NCBI GenBank assembly: GCA_024401275.1
Contig: JAKSLJ010000004.1
Span: 62,001-126,000, forward strand
Length of the DNA: 64,000 bases
From: Bacteroidaceae bacterium
Lineage (GTDB): Bacteria; Bacteroidota; Bacteroidia; Bacteroidales; Bacteroidaceae
Direction: 5' to 3'
Of this stretch, positions 1 through 8,310 are shown one piece after another; the first letter of the stretch is position 1, and each line of letters begins with the position of its first letter. The notes beneath the pieces are model-generated. The model was not told the origin of the DNA, ran no database searches, and saw nothing but the letters and a program-made list of their open reading frames with translations. Position numbers and translations under genes: made by a program.

Positions 1-238
1 TGCCCAAATCCTCGCCGCAGTCATCGCAGTAGTAGCGTCCATCCGAATATGACTGATGTTTATGCGGGCACCTGTTCTGATCCATCAGATGCATTAACAT
101 AAACTTATCTTCCAGATTAGAGCTGTTCTTCAAATGATTGCACAAAGGACCGATGGTATTCTTCTTTCCACAGTTTGGGCAATTCTCACAATTTAAAGGC
201 ATCAGCTTATTACAGTGCTGACAAACAATTTTATCCAT
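1..238 (-). CDS. Zinc-ribbon protein (partial)
   Basis: The reading frame starts at the ATG complementary to 236-238 and runs off the left edge, so only the first 79 residues are visible. It is dense in paired cysteines: C6/C9, C17/C20/C23, later a CPHKH segment and a YYCDDCG segment near the cut. This is the pattern of two or more small zinc ribbons (zinc_ribbon_2 / DZR type). No signal peptide is visible, so it is probably cytoplasmic. The downstream part is missing and the function cannot be assigned; the visible part gives only a metal-binding prediction. Confidence 0.7.
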   Translation of the reverse strand, partial: MDKIVCQHCNKLMPLNCENCPNCGKKNTIGPLCNHLKNSSNLEDKFMLMHLMDQNRCPHKHQSYSDGRYYCDDCGEDLG

Positions 239-321
239 AAATCATAACTTTTATTGGCTGCAAAGTTACATTTTTCCAGATAATTTGCAAATAATAAAAA
301 CATATTTTTTCATTTATAATC

Positions 322-348
322 AAAAATGGTGCGGTGAGGGCACCGCAC
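322..348 (-). terminator. Rho-independent terminator of FISUMP gene
   Basis: A perfect 8-bp stem (329-336 with 341-348, GTGCGGTG/CACCGCAC) with an AGGG loop sits immediately after the stop codon. On the minus strand it is followed by a T run (ATTTTTG). The stem-loop also belongs to a small repeated hairpin family (see 7319-7340 and 7380-7395). Confidence 0.65.
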
Positions 349-1047
349 TTACTCACATACAGGTCGGACAGAATAACCTTCGTTGCGGTTGCCGCCTCCA
401 TAATCAACTAAATACATATGAAACTTAAACTTAATATCCCACGCTGCATATGAGATTCCGTTCCCACAGAAGGATGACGACCAATAGCAGCCACAAAAAC
501 CAGCAACGCGGAGATCTTTGCCGTCGCGATAGCCAGCAGCAGGAAGGAAAATGGATTTTCCATTAATTTTTGAGGTAACAAGAAAACCATCTACACCGTT
601 TTGGGTTGTCCACTTCCAATCACATCGTTCACGGAGTTCACTCTGTTCTTCTTTTGTCGGCATACGCCATGATGCGCCCCAGTTTACATGAGCAGCATCG
701 TCTGAAGGGTCAAGAATAAGTTTGTTATCTACGATGCCGCTTTCACTGCCACCCACATACTTTGAGAACTTAACCTTTGTTATTGGACCTTCTTTGTATT
801 TACAGTATTTAAGGTTTTCCCAACTGTATTCCTTCTTGGAACGAGTCTCGGCCCAAGCGAAATAGTCACCGTATTCCTCAGGCTTTTTTGCACCAACATT
901 GCATGTAGCCCATTTTACAGAAAGTCCTAAATCTACATATTCGTGTCCTTTTATAGAACCCGTAGATGAACTTGATACACTCTTCTGAGCGTAACAAGAA
1001 ATAGCAAACGTCATGAATGCTAAAATTAATAAATAGATTTGTTTCAT
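349..1047 (-). CDS. Secreted FISUMP-domain protein
   Basis: A protein of 232 residues if started at the ATG at 1045-1047, which gives a clean signal peptide (MKQIYLLILAFMTFAISCYA). The longer frame adds 22 residues that do not fit a signal sequence. The mature part is a single FISUMP domain: GHEYVDLGLSVKWATCNVG near the N-terminus, DDAAHVNWGASWRMPT in the middle, SIFLPAAGYRD later and RPVCE at the end. The family is common in Bacteroidales surface and exported proteins; its biochemical role is not known. The cysteine in the signal region could also act as a lipobox. It is the last gene of a minus-strand FISUMP/Sel1 group and is followed by a terminator hairpin. Confidence 0.8.
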   Translation of the reverse strand: MKQIYLLILAFMTFAISCYAQKSVSSSSTGSIKGHEYVDLGLSVKWATCNVGAKKPEEYGDYFAWAETRSKKEYSWENLKYCKYKEGPITKVKFSKYVGGSESGIVDNKLILDPSDDAAHVNWGASWRMPTKEEQSELRERCDWKWTTQNGVDGFLVTSKINGKSIFLPAAGYRDGKDLRVAGFCGCYWSSSFCGNGISYAAWDIKFKFHMYLVDYGGGNRNEGYSVRPVCE

Positions 1048-1081
1048 TCGATTTTTTTTTAAAAGATTTACTATAGCGATG

Positions 1082-1263
1082 TTACCCAATAGTATCCCAA
1101 AATTTATCATCATTCAGCCATTCGTCACGCCAACCAGCTGCGGGAAGGAAGCTGGAATGAAAAAATCATTCCGCACTTACTCACATACAGGTCGGATTGA
1201 GCCTCCATAGTAAGGCTCCTCCCAATAACTGTCAAACTTACCTTTATGAAATGGTAGTGAGAT
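1082..1263 (-). pseudogene. Two scrambled FISUMP fragments
   Basis: On the minus strand, 1263-1177 encodes a C-terminal FISUMP tail (ending SYWEEPYYGG then SIRPVCE and TAA). Then 1153-1082 encodes a more internal FISUMP piece (SFLPAAGWRDEW..., ending DTIG and TAA). Their order is the reverse of that within an intact domain, so they derive from two partial copies, not one broken gene. A 26-bp exact repeat links this remnant to the intact gene: 343-368 equals 1171-1196, covering the RPVCE-stop end and the bases after it. This supports duplication and decay of a tandem FISUMP array. Confidence 0.7.
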
Positions 1264-1281
1264 ATTGTTCTGTCATTTGAC

Positions 1282-2067
1282 TCACTTGTTTAACCACGCA
1301 AGCCTTTTTATTCCATCTTGATTCCCTTGCTCGGCAGCCTTTTGGTACCATTTCTTGGCTTCCTGAATATTCTTGGATACGCCTAATCCCTTTTCATAGC
1401 AATAACCAAGATTAGCCTGAGCTGTTGCAAGTCCTTGTTCTGCCGCCTTACGATACCAGATTACAGCTTCTTTATAATCTTGCTTAACACCATTGCCATT
1501 GAAGTAGCAGCTGCCAACATTTCTCTGTGCCTGATCATTTCCCTTCTCTGCTGCTTTACGATACCAATTCAAAGCCTCTATCATATTCTTTTCAACGCCC
1601 TGACCAAGTTGATAGCAGACACCTAGAGAGTTCTGAGCATTTGCACGCCCCTGCTCTGCTGCTCTACGATACCATTTCACTGCTTCGTAATAGTCTGTTG
1701 CTACACCTTCACCTTTCTCATATCGAGTCGCCAAATGCTCTTGAGAAAAGGTATCGCCACATTCAGCACCTTTGCGTAGCCATTTCACCGCTTCGGCATA
1801 ATCCTGCTTTACTCCAAGTCCTTTGGCATAGCAATAGCCAATATAACCTTGAGCCTCTGCATTTCCTTGTTCTGCAGCTTTGAGGAACCACTTAGAAGCT
1901 TTGTTATAATCTTTTTGTACCCCATTCCCAAAGTAGTAGCAGAGGGCAAGTCTTGCTTGCGCCGCAGCATCTCCTTGCTCTGCTTTTGTTTGATAGTCGC
2001 TTACATTCTGTGCAATTGCTGACACAGAACATAATAAAATAATAATAGATAAAAGTAATCTGTTCAT
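1282..2067 (-). CDS. Secreted Sel1-repeat protein
   Basis: 261 residues starting at the ATG at 2065-2067; the frame opens four codons earlier with GTG, but this ATG starts a good signal peptide (MNRLLLSIIILLCSVSAIAQ). The mature protein is six Sel1-like repeats of about 36 residues plus a partial seventh. Each has the AEQGxAxAQ...LGxCYxxGxGVxxDYxEAxKWYRKA pattern. Sel1 repeats are TPR-like alpha/alpha hairpins used for protein-protein contacts. The protein is probably periplasmic or surface-exposed. It sits between FISUMP genes on the same strand; no catalytic domain is present and the partner is unknown. Confidence 0.88.
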   Translation of the reverse strand: MNRLLLSIIILLCSVSAIAQNVSDYQTKAEQGDAAAQARLALCYYFGNGVQKDYNKASKWFLKAAEQGNAEAQGYIGYCYAKGLGVKQDYAEAVKWLRKGAECGDTFSQEHLATRYEKGEGVATDYYEAVKWYRRAAEQGRANAQNSLGVCYQLGQGVEKNMIEALNWYRKAAEKGNDQAQRNVGSCYFNGNGVKQDYKEAVIWYRKAAEQGLATAQANLGYCYEKGLGVSKNIQEAKKWYQKAAEQGNQDGIKRLAWLNK

Positions 2068-2175
2068 AATTCTTAACACTTAATAGTATTGTATAAAATA
2101 TTTTATAAGTAACTGTTCAAAATAATTTTTATAATCTCAATGACTACGAAATATTTATTTCTGACCACGAAATTT

Positions 2176-2271
2176 AACTGAAGCTAATTCGCGTAATGCG
2201 CGTAATTATTACGAAATAAACATAAATTATTATGGATTAAATTACGCGTATTACGGTAATTTGTTTCAGTT
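2176..2271. repeat. 96-bp imperfect palindrome
   Basis: A 32-nt left arm (2176-2207) and a 32-nt right arm (2240-2271) are complementary at about 26 positions, with an AT-rich 32-nt spacer. The arms carry repeated ACGCGTAAT-like words. It lies in the 290-bp gap between the Sel1 gene and the large FISUMP gene. There is no T run next to either arm, so it is not an obvious terminator; it resembles a MITE- or REP-like intergenic repeat. Confidence 0.6.
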
Positions 2272-2357
2272 ACTTCTATGATTCGTTAGATACGTCATTA
2301 TAAAAATATTTGTTATATTGTTAGAATTTACACTTAGTACTATCTATATGAATACAC

Positions 2358-5300
2358 CTATTTCTTTTTCACAGGACGGATCTTATTTCCGTAATGCTTT
2401 TGAGACATTGCAGTATCGAAAATGTAGTCTGTTTGTTCCCACCCATATATTCTCATATAATGTGCCATTTTCGAGTTTGCAATTGAGGAATCCCAAGCCT
2501 CTTTTAGCCAATAATCTCCGTATGGCAAAGTGATAGACTTTCCATTTCGGGTGCTAATTAGACGTATACATTTGTTCTGAAAATCATTCTCTACCGTGGT
2601 ATATTTTTCCAATTCTTCAGTTTGGGCAACAGAAGGAATACGCCAATTGTCTCCCCATAGTACGTATGCAGCATCATCCTGCGGGTCAAGAGACGTTTTG
2701 TTGTCAACAATGCCATTATTGCCATCAGAGCAGTACTTGGTTACTTTGTTATCGCTATCGTAGAATTTGTAATTGTCACGACCATAATAACTCTTTGTGC
2801 TTGTCTCACCCCACGCAAAAAGATCACCACCATCTTTTGGAGATGCAGCTCCAATGTTGCATGTCGCCCAAAGGGTACCTGATGGCAAATCTAAATCCAC
2901 AAACTCGTAAGCATCATCCTGTTGCTTTGAAGCAAGTACTGGACGAACTGTGTTTCCATCTATGTATCTATAGTCGCAGGCAACACCCTTACCATAATCA
3001 TTACTAAACCACAGCCTGTCAGCCTTGTCTTCTCTCTCATAATTCAATGTATTTGACCAATAGTAACCAATCTCGTTGCCCCACATCAGTTCGCCACAAT
3101 GCTTGGTACCCGTAGCAGGAAGGAATATGGAATTACCATTTATTTTGCTCGTAACAGTGTAACCATTTACCCCATTAATTGTAGTCCATGTCCACAAACA
3201 GTCATTACATAATTCTTCAAATTCGCCTCTTGAAGGCATACGCCATGCTCCTCCCCAATTGACATGGGCAGCATCATCCATAGGCTCTAAAACGGTTTTA
3301 CCATCTGCACTACCGTATTTCGACTCCTCTGCATTCTTATGATACTTATGGGTGTTAGAGTCGTACCAATCCTTTTCTTCAGTCTCCGCCCAAGCATAAT
3401 AACCACCAGACTCTTCAGGAGAGTTAGCACCGACATTACATGTAGCCCATTTTACAGACAATCCAAGGTCTACGTATTCGTGTCCATTTTCGCTGCCGCC
3501 GACATCTGCGGAGCCTTCTATTTCTCCAGAGTTCACTTCTACAGTATTATCGGAGTATCTAATATTTCCGACTTGGTCCTGAGCAAAGGCACGGACAACA
3601 TAATCAGTGTTTGACTCTACACCCGTCAACTCTGCAAAGTACGATTCTGAGCCCATATCTGCATAGACAGTCTTAGTATCAGATGTACCTTTCTTCCAAT
3701 ACTCAAATCCACGTTTCTGCTTATCAGTATCTACATAGACAGTCTTACCTATACCATATAGTTTACCACTAAGGTTTGCAGCCGCAGTCATCTCTACCTG
3801 CACAGGGTCATCCTGCTCATCATTTCGATTGGTCTCGTTGTTGATAATCAAGAATTTATAGTCTTCAAAATCCCATCTTTGTTCATCGCCAGTAAATCGA
3901 TCTTTACTTTGCATTTCCCTTTCTGTCATCTTAGCGCTATACAGCTCTACAAATTTAACTCCAGGATAGAACGTTACCTTTCTTTTTATGTCTGTAACAT
4001 TAACATCATCTGGAACTTTTACTCCGCCATTGAGTCTAAAGAAATAAGAACGATTCTTATAGTAATTTTTATCACCTGTCATGCCGTAATACCATGGTAT
4101 ATCTTCTATTTCTGCCTTCAAGGTGTAATCATCACTATTGCTGAAGTACCAAAAATCTATGTCGCAGGTCTTCTTAGGTTTTGTTATTTGGCAGAGACCT
4201 TCATCATTGCCATTGATTTGCATTCTTGTAAATCTTGTTGACATGCCAGATGCCTTGAAATCACCGATAATACGTAATTTTGCATCTGTATTAGGATCTT
4301 CAATATAAGGATTGCCTTTTTTATCCTTCTTGTTGCCAGCCTCTTTTATGAAGGTCGACGCATATTTACCAAGATTGAATACGTATTCAAAGAGCACCTC
4401 TGCGTACGCCTGACCATAAACATTTGGTGCACTCCAACCTATAATACAATCTTTGCTGCCGCGAAACGAATTCTCCAGATACATAGCATCATTGAGAGTA
4501 TTGCAAGACGCAAAATATATAAGTTTCCTCGTAGAAGATTTACTTGCTCTAGCCAATAGATCGTTCACATTTACAGGCAAAGCTGCATTATACATAGTAG
4601 AGTTTGGAGCTAACCAAAACCATGAAAAGTCCTTGTTTTTTTCAATAAAATTTGTCTCTAATGTACTAATTTGTCTACCATCATTGCTTCCAAGCGAACT
4701 GACATAGATGGTCTCGAAATCATTGCTTTCGAAAGTTGCTTGAATTTGCCAAGTTGAGAACCAACGTCCACCACTTCCTTGATCATATACTACTACGTTG
4801 TTATCCCCATAGTATTCTTTCAGAGTACTTATTGCCTGATCCACCATCTCATTTTGAGTTGTACGTGCAGGATCACCAGCAAAGAGGTTGAACACTGCAG
4901 CTCTCTTGCCATTGCCTCTTACCTTACGCATTGGCTTAGCAAACTCATCCTCCACAGTCTCGTAATCTCCTGTAACTGTACCAGCAGTTCCTCTATCATA
5001 TTCAAACGGACTCGGATACGAATAAGGATATATGACATGCTCACCATTGGTATATGTTACCTCAGTGGCAGCATCACCGACATTAACTTCGTTCACCGAC
5101 TCCATCTGCTCGATTTCCTCCTTGTGCTCCGCAATCTGCTCGGCAGCGTTGAAGTTATCGTCGACGCTGTTGTTGACGATGTCAGCAACGCTTTCGCTCT
5201 GCTGCTGAGTAGTCTCTTCTGGTATAGGCTCTATCAGATCGCCACCTACAGATACCCTTACCATTCCATCCGGCAAGTTGTCAGAATAGATCTTAACATT

Positions 5301-5828
5301 ATACTCTTCTCTATAATAAGTGAGCTGCGGATCAGCAAAGAAGGTAAACTCTATATCCTTTGTTTCCCCTGCATTGATAACAATATCCTGCTCCGCCACT
5401 TCCGTAGAGATCTCACCGCTAAAAATGTCACCGATGCGATAAACAGCAGGGTACTTACCCGTATTGGTTATGGAAATGCTCTTGCGCATCTTGGCACCTC
5501 TTTCCACTCTACCGAACTCAAGTTCCGAAGCAGAGAGTTCAAGAGTTGGCTTGTAGTAGCAGATGCTGTCTATCTTGTCAGCTTCGAAAGCCCTGCACGA
5601 TCCGTTGCGCCAGAAATTCTGCTCCACAACAGTACCATTGCTGGCAACATTGGTAGTTATGCTGTCCACTTCATCTTCGTTGAAATCAACCGTTACTCCA
5701 TTCTTCAGGAATACGCGGATACGGTTCTTGCCGTCAGAATCGTTTGCGGCATTCACATATTGCATAGCGCATGTCATTGCAAGAATAACGCTTGCAAACA
5801 GGGCTGATATTATCGTCTTCTTTTTCAT
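2358..5828 (-). CDS. Large secreted multidomain FISUMP protein
   Basis: 1156 residues with an N-terminal signal peptide (MKKKTIISALFASVILAMT...). In order I see: an ASH/choice-of-anchor-D-like beta domain (about 95-200, ELEFGRVERGAKMRKSISIT), a caspase-like alpha/beta region (about 300-480, with YVSSLGSNDG and LIYFASCNT), a fibronectin-like stretch (about 680-770), then two FISUMP domains (about 780-945 and 950-1153). The SSxGSxDG and ASCN motifs resemble the His- and Cys-bearing strands of caspase-fold (C11/C25-like) peptidases, but the expected His is Leu, so activity is doubtful. The start overlaps the stop of the upstream gene (ATGA), which implies translational coupling. Confidence 0.75.
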   Translation of the reverse strand: MKKKTIISALFASVILAMTCAMQYVNAANDSDGKNRIRVFLKNGVTVDFNEDEVDSITTNVASNGTVVEQNFWRNGSCRAFEADKIDSICYYKPTLELSASELEFGRVERGAKMRKSISITNTGKYPAVYRIGDIFSGEISTEVAEQDIVINAGETKDIEFTFFADPQLTYYREEYNVKIYSDNLPDGMVRVSVGGDLIEPIPEETTQQQSESVADIVNNSVDDNFNAAEQIAEHKEEIEQMESVNEVNVGDAATEVTYTNGEHVIYPYSYPSPFEYDRGTAGTVTGDYETVEDEFAKPMRKVRGNGKRAAVFNLFAGDPARTTQNEMVDQAISTLKEYYGDNNVVVYDQGSGGRWFSTWQIQATFESNDFETIYVSSLGSNDGRQISTLETNFIEKNKDFSWFWLAPNSTMYNAALPVNVNDLLARASKSSTRKLIYFASCNTLNDAMYLENSFRGSKDCIIGWSAPNVYGQAYAEVLFEYVFNLGKYASTFIKEAGNKKDKKGNPYIEDPNTDAKLRIIGDFKASGMSTRFTRMQINGNDEGLCQITKPKKTCDIDFWYFSNSDDYTLKAEIEDIPWYYGMTGDKNYYKNRSYFFRLNGGVKVPDDVNVTDIKRKVTFYPGVKFVELYSAKMTEREMQSKDRFTGDEQRWDFEDYKFLIINNETNRNDEQDDPVQVEMTAAANLSGKLYGIGKTVYVDTDKQKRGFEYWKKGTSDTKTVYADMGSESYFAELTGVESNTDYVVRAFAQDQVGNIRYSDNTVEVNSGEIEGSADVGGSENGHEYVDLGLSVKWATCNVGANSPEESGGYYAWAETEEKDWYDSNTHKYHKNAEESKYGSADGKTVLEPMDDAAHVNWGGAWRMPSRGEFEELCNDCLWTWTTINGVNGYTVTSKINGNSIFLPATGTKHCGELMWGNEIGYYWSNTLNYEREDKADRLWFSNDYGKGVACDYRYIDGNTVRPVLASKQQDDAYEFVDLDLPSGTLWATCNIGAASPKDGGDLFAWGETSTKSYYGRDNYKFYDSDNKVTKYCSDGNNGIVDNKTSLDPQDDAAYVLWGDNWRIPSVAQTEELEKYTTVENDFQNKCIRLISTRNGKSITLPYGDYWLKEAWDSSIANSKMAHYMRIYGWEQTDYIFDTAMSQKHYGNKIRPVKKK

Positions 5829-7303
5829 CGTATGCTAATCTTGTAAGTTACACCATTTACCTTTACCAAATACACACCACTAGTCATGCCTGACAATGAA
5901 ACTGCCGTTGGCTCGTCCTTTCTCACCACCAGTTCCTTCACTACCATACCGTTGGCTGACACGATGCTGACATTCATATCCGTTTCTGAAGGGATGAACG
6001 CAATGGACCTGTCAGTCACGCTGAAAGGCTTATCGCTGAAAAGGATGTTCTTGATGGCATCAGGATCGGAAAAGTATGTCATCTTACGGATATCCTCAAT
6101 ATCATACTCGGCAGATATCTTTACGGTTTCCACCTTTACCATGTCGTCCCCCATTGTTACCTGAGGTCTCTCGCTGAGGTTGAACAAGACCTTTGATCCG
6201 TCCTTCTGCCACACAACGAGCTGAGGTCCACTGTGTGGGGTATCTTCTGGCTGACCAGGATCATCCGGATCATCAAAATCATCACCAGTTGTAATGATAG
6301 TTCCTCCAGCATCTTTGTTTGTGCATACAGCACGTATTGCATATCTGTTGCAACGGCTGTACATGCCGCGTCCTTCGCCCGAAGGATAAACGAGCGACAG
6401 GCATTGTGCCCATGTAGGGGTATTTGCCCAGAGGGATGAAGTCCAATAGAAACATTCGTCGTCTGAGGTAAGAGGAAGGAATATGCTGTTATCGTTTGTT
6501 TTGCTTTTAACAAGGTATCCCTTTACTCCATTTTGCGTTGTGGCTGTCCACGTACACTTGGTGCGGAGTTCGTCCATCTCCTCAATGGTAGGCATACGCC
6601 AGTCAGCACCCTTACGAGCGCGCACCGCATCGTCTTCAGGAGCAAGCACCATGAGGTTGTCCACTTGGCCATAATCTGCCTTTGTATTATACTTTGTGAG
6701 TGAAGTCTGTGTACCGTCACAAAGACTATAGTGGCTCCAACCGTCACCGTAATATGGGAGTGTCTCGCCCCACTTGTACAAACCACCAACAGACTCAGGC
6801 GCAGAAGCTTCGAGATTGCAGTCGTCCCAATTGACAGAAAGCCCGAGATCCACTCCAGCCCAAAGTTTATTAGCAACGGCAACAATACCAGTACCACTGA
6901 GAGATACAGGAATCCCCCAATTGTTGCCTGGGTAGCCGATATTCAAGCTTTGGCTAACTGTATTAAGCTCTGTTGGTTCAAATATTACGGTAACCACTCT
7001 TGAAGAGTTTGCAGGAATAACGCCTCCATTCCAATTTGAGGAGAAAGGCGCCATAAGGTCAAAGTGGTTGATGGTTACGTCTTCGTCAGAAACATTAGTG
7101 ATAGTCAGTGGGAGCAATGTTTTTCTCCAACACTGACAATATTCAAAATCTAGCGTTGACGGTTCAATGACAATAGGTTCTGAGGCAGAAGAAGATACTG
7201 CCGTCACATCAGGACTTGCCATGTCCTTTGCATAGACATCTTGATTAGACATACAGCCTATCAAGATGAAAAGCAACAATAAAAGCATGTTCTTTCGTTT
7301 CAT
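5825..7303 (-). CDS. FISUMP lipoprotein with T9SS-type C-terminus
   Basis: 492 residues. The N-terminus (MKRKNMLLLLLFILIGC) has a lipobox-like LIGC, so it may be a lipoprotein. Next come an ASH-like beta domain (about 45-140, STLDFEYCQCW...LPLTITNVS), one FISUMP domain (about 145-330, VDLGLSVNWDDCN...IRAVC), an acidic Asp/Pro linker, and a C-terminal region of about 65 residues ending GMTSGVYLVKVNGVTYKIS. That ending is the usual shape of a Por-system (type IX) type A sorting domain. A lipobox together with a T9SS tag is unusual; one of the two readings may be wrong. It is the first gene of a coupled pair with the 1156-residue protein. Confidence 0.75.
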   Translation of the reverse strand: MKRKNMLLLLLFILIGCMSNQDVYAKDMASPDVTAVSSSASEPIVIEPSTLDFEYCQCWRKTLLPLTITNVSDEDVTINHFDLMAPFSSNWNGGVIPANSSRVVTVIFEPTELNTVSQSLNIGYPGNNWGIPVSLSGTGIVAVANKLWAGVDLGLSVNWDDCNLEASAPESVGGLYKWGETLPYYGDGWSHYSLCDGTQTSLTKYNTKADYGQVDNLMVLAPEDDAVRARKGADWRMPTIEEMDELRTKCTWTATTQNGVKGYLVKSKTNDNSIFLPLTSDDECFYWTSSLWANTPTWAQCLSLVYPSGEGRGMYSRCNRYAIRAVCTNKDAGGTIITTGDDFDDPDDPGQPEDTPHSGPQLVVWQKDGSKVLFNLSERPQVTMGDDMVKVETVKISAEYDIEDIRKMTYFSDPDAIKNILFSDKPFSVTDRSIAFIPSETDMNVSIVSANGMVVKELVVRKDEPTAVSLSGMTSGVYLVKVNGVTYKISIR

Positions 7304-7318
7304 ATTGTTAACTATGGC

Positions 7319-7340
7319 GATGCGGTGCCCTCACCGCATC
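7319..7340. repeat. GGTG-AGGG-CACC hairpin copy
   Basis: Perfect 9-bp stem (7319-7327 with 7332-7340) and a CCCT/AGGG loop. It lies in the leader of the FISUMP operon, 15 bp before the ATG on the minus strand. It has the same core (GTGAGGGCAC) as the hairpins at 329-348 and 7380-7395. Confidence 0.6.
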
Positions 7341-7379
7341 ATTATTAATAATGTGTCAATGGATTTAGTTCGTAGTGAA

Positions 7380-7395
7380 GCCGTGAGGGCACGGC
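7380..7395. repeat. GCCGTG-AGGG-CACGGC hairpin copy
   Basis: Perfect 6-bp stem with an AGGG loop, the third copy of the hairpin family found at both ends of the FISUMP cluster. Confidence 0.5.
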
Positions 7396-7402
7396 ACCGC
7401 CA

Positions 7403-7452
7403 TAAACAAAAGAGCCTGCACGAAACGCCCCATAGAGCGTCCGTGCAGACTC
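7403..7452 (-). terminator. Terminator after the DUF3990 operon
   Basis: On the minus strand a stem of about 16 bp with one bulge (7437-7452 with 7412-7428) and a short loop is followed by TTTTGTTT. This is a good rho-independent terminator for the three-gene operon that ends at 7617. Confidence 0.65.
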
Positions 7453-7616
7453 TTTGTATGCAACTTGGTTATATATTCGGAGATTATTCCGCGCGCCGCA
7501 GCCCCCCCCTAAAACACTGACATTCAGAGAGTTAAAATCCTCACTTCTAATCTCACCCCACAAGGAGACGGGAATAGGTGGTGTGTATGTAGGGTGCGTG
7601 GTGCGCATGAACATTA
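7453..7616. other. Non-coding gap, possible repeated element
   Basis: Together with 7304-7452 this makes a 313-bp gap. An open minus-strand frame of 91 codons crosses it, but the frame runs through the terminator stem and has no recognisable domain, so I treat it as non-coding. The part next to the terminator contains a C8 tract (7501-7509 area) and low-complexity CA-rich sequence. From memory, similar intergenic sequence occurs in other Prevotella genomes, but I could not verify this. Confidence 0.3.
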
Positions 7617-7835
7617 TCATTTATTTGATTTCTTTCTGTATTCTATCATCAGTTCGTCTGCCAAGTAGTAGTCGCTGAGACAATGCATATCGGAGATGCC
7701 CTGACTAATGAGTTCGTAAGTCTTGGATTCGTAGAAGAACGTGAGGGCATCTTCCAACGGAATATTTGCGAGTTCCGCGAACCGCTCTACTATGCGACCG
7801 AACTTCATGCGGAGGATGGTTTGATTAGCTTGCAT
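7617..7835 (-). CDS. DUF3791-family protein (third gene)
   Basis: 72 residues; an alternative start nine codons in (7808) would also leave a complete domain. The sequence has the DUF3791 shape: an N-terminal helix (RIVERFAELANI), a phenylalanine/tyrosine-rich middle (DALTFFYESKTYELI) and the end CLSDYYLADELMIEYRKK. The start lies inside the last codons of the DUF3990 gene (11-bp overlap), so expression is coupled. The family has no established function; its repeated pairing with DUF3990 here suggests a partner or antitoxin role, which is an inference. Confidence 0.75.
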   Translation of the reverse strand: MQANQTILRMKFGRIVERFAELANIPLEDALTFFYESKTYELISQGISDMHCLSDYYLADELMIEYRKKSNK

Positions 7836-8310
7836 CGTTCTTCAGTTCTATGGATTCTACAAAGTGCAGATGTTTGTCAATCAGTTGTTGATTGCAAAGG
7901 CAAATCTGCCAATTGGGGTTCTTTTTGCGAAGTCGTTTGATGGCTTCCTCGCGTGGGATAAGGTCTGACACGTAAAGGTCAAGGGTATTGAACACATCAT
8001 CGTCAGCTATGCCACCTTCTACAATGTCATAAACATTGTGCGGTTGGTTACGTCTACACATCACAACATAGTCAAGCCATTCGCCATCGTAAGCCTCAAA
8101 TGTGTAGTGCGTAAAGCCTTCTACATCATCATCCAACTCAAAGATGTTCAGAAACGCAGGACGTTCTTCCTTGAAGAATCGCTTGGCATATTTCTCTGCT
8201 TGACCTCGGTTGGGAGTCGTATATATTCCTTTACCGAAATCAAGGTAAGCACGCGAAAAACTGATATCTGGGTGCTCTATGCGTCTGTCGGATGTGTGAT
8301 ATAGTATCAT
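7825..8310 (-). CDS. DUF3990 protein, ART-like fold
   Basis: 161 residues. It matches the DUF3990 pattern: YHTSD at the N-terminus (H5), DFGKGIYTT (Y30) followed by QAEKYA, a middle EWLDYVV/YDIVEGGIADDD segment, and NWQICL (Q135) near the end. DUF3990 is regarded as belonging to the ADP-ribosyltransferase-like fold, whose catalytic triad is [H/R]-[Y/S]-[E/Q]; H5, Y30 and Q135 are candidates. The ATG overlaps the stop of the upstream DUF3791 gene (ATGA) and its 3' end overlaps the next DUF3791 gene. I infer a toxin or modifying enzyme whose target is unknown. Confidence 0.8.
   Translation of the reverse strand: MILYHTSDRRIEHPDISFSRAYLDFGKGIYTTPNRGQAEKYAKRFFKEERPAFLNIFELDDDVEGFTHYTFEAYDGEWLDYVVMCRRNQPHNVYDIVEGGIADDDVFNTLDLYVSDLIPREEAIKRLRKKNPNWQICLCNQQLIDKHLHFVESIELKNDAS

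Noticed and set aside
2318-2533. Plus-strand frame opposite the 3' end of the large FISUMP gene
   Set aside because: It is the complement of a well-supported coding region and has no domain or signal.
4779-5807. 342-codon plus-strand frame opposite the large FISUMP gene
   Set aside because: Long but antisense to a gene with clear signal peptide and domains; composition is that of a shadow frame.
7345-7620. 91-codon minus-strand frame
   Set aside because: It runs through the terminator of the DUF3990 operon and two hairpins; no family resemblance.
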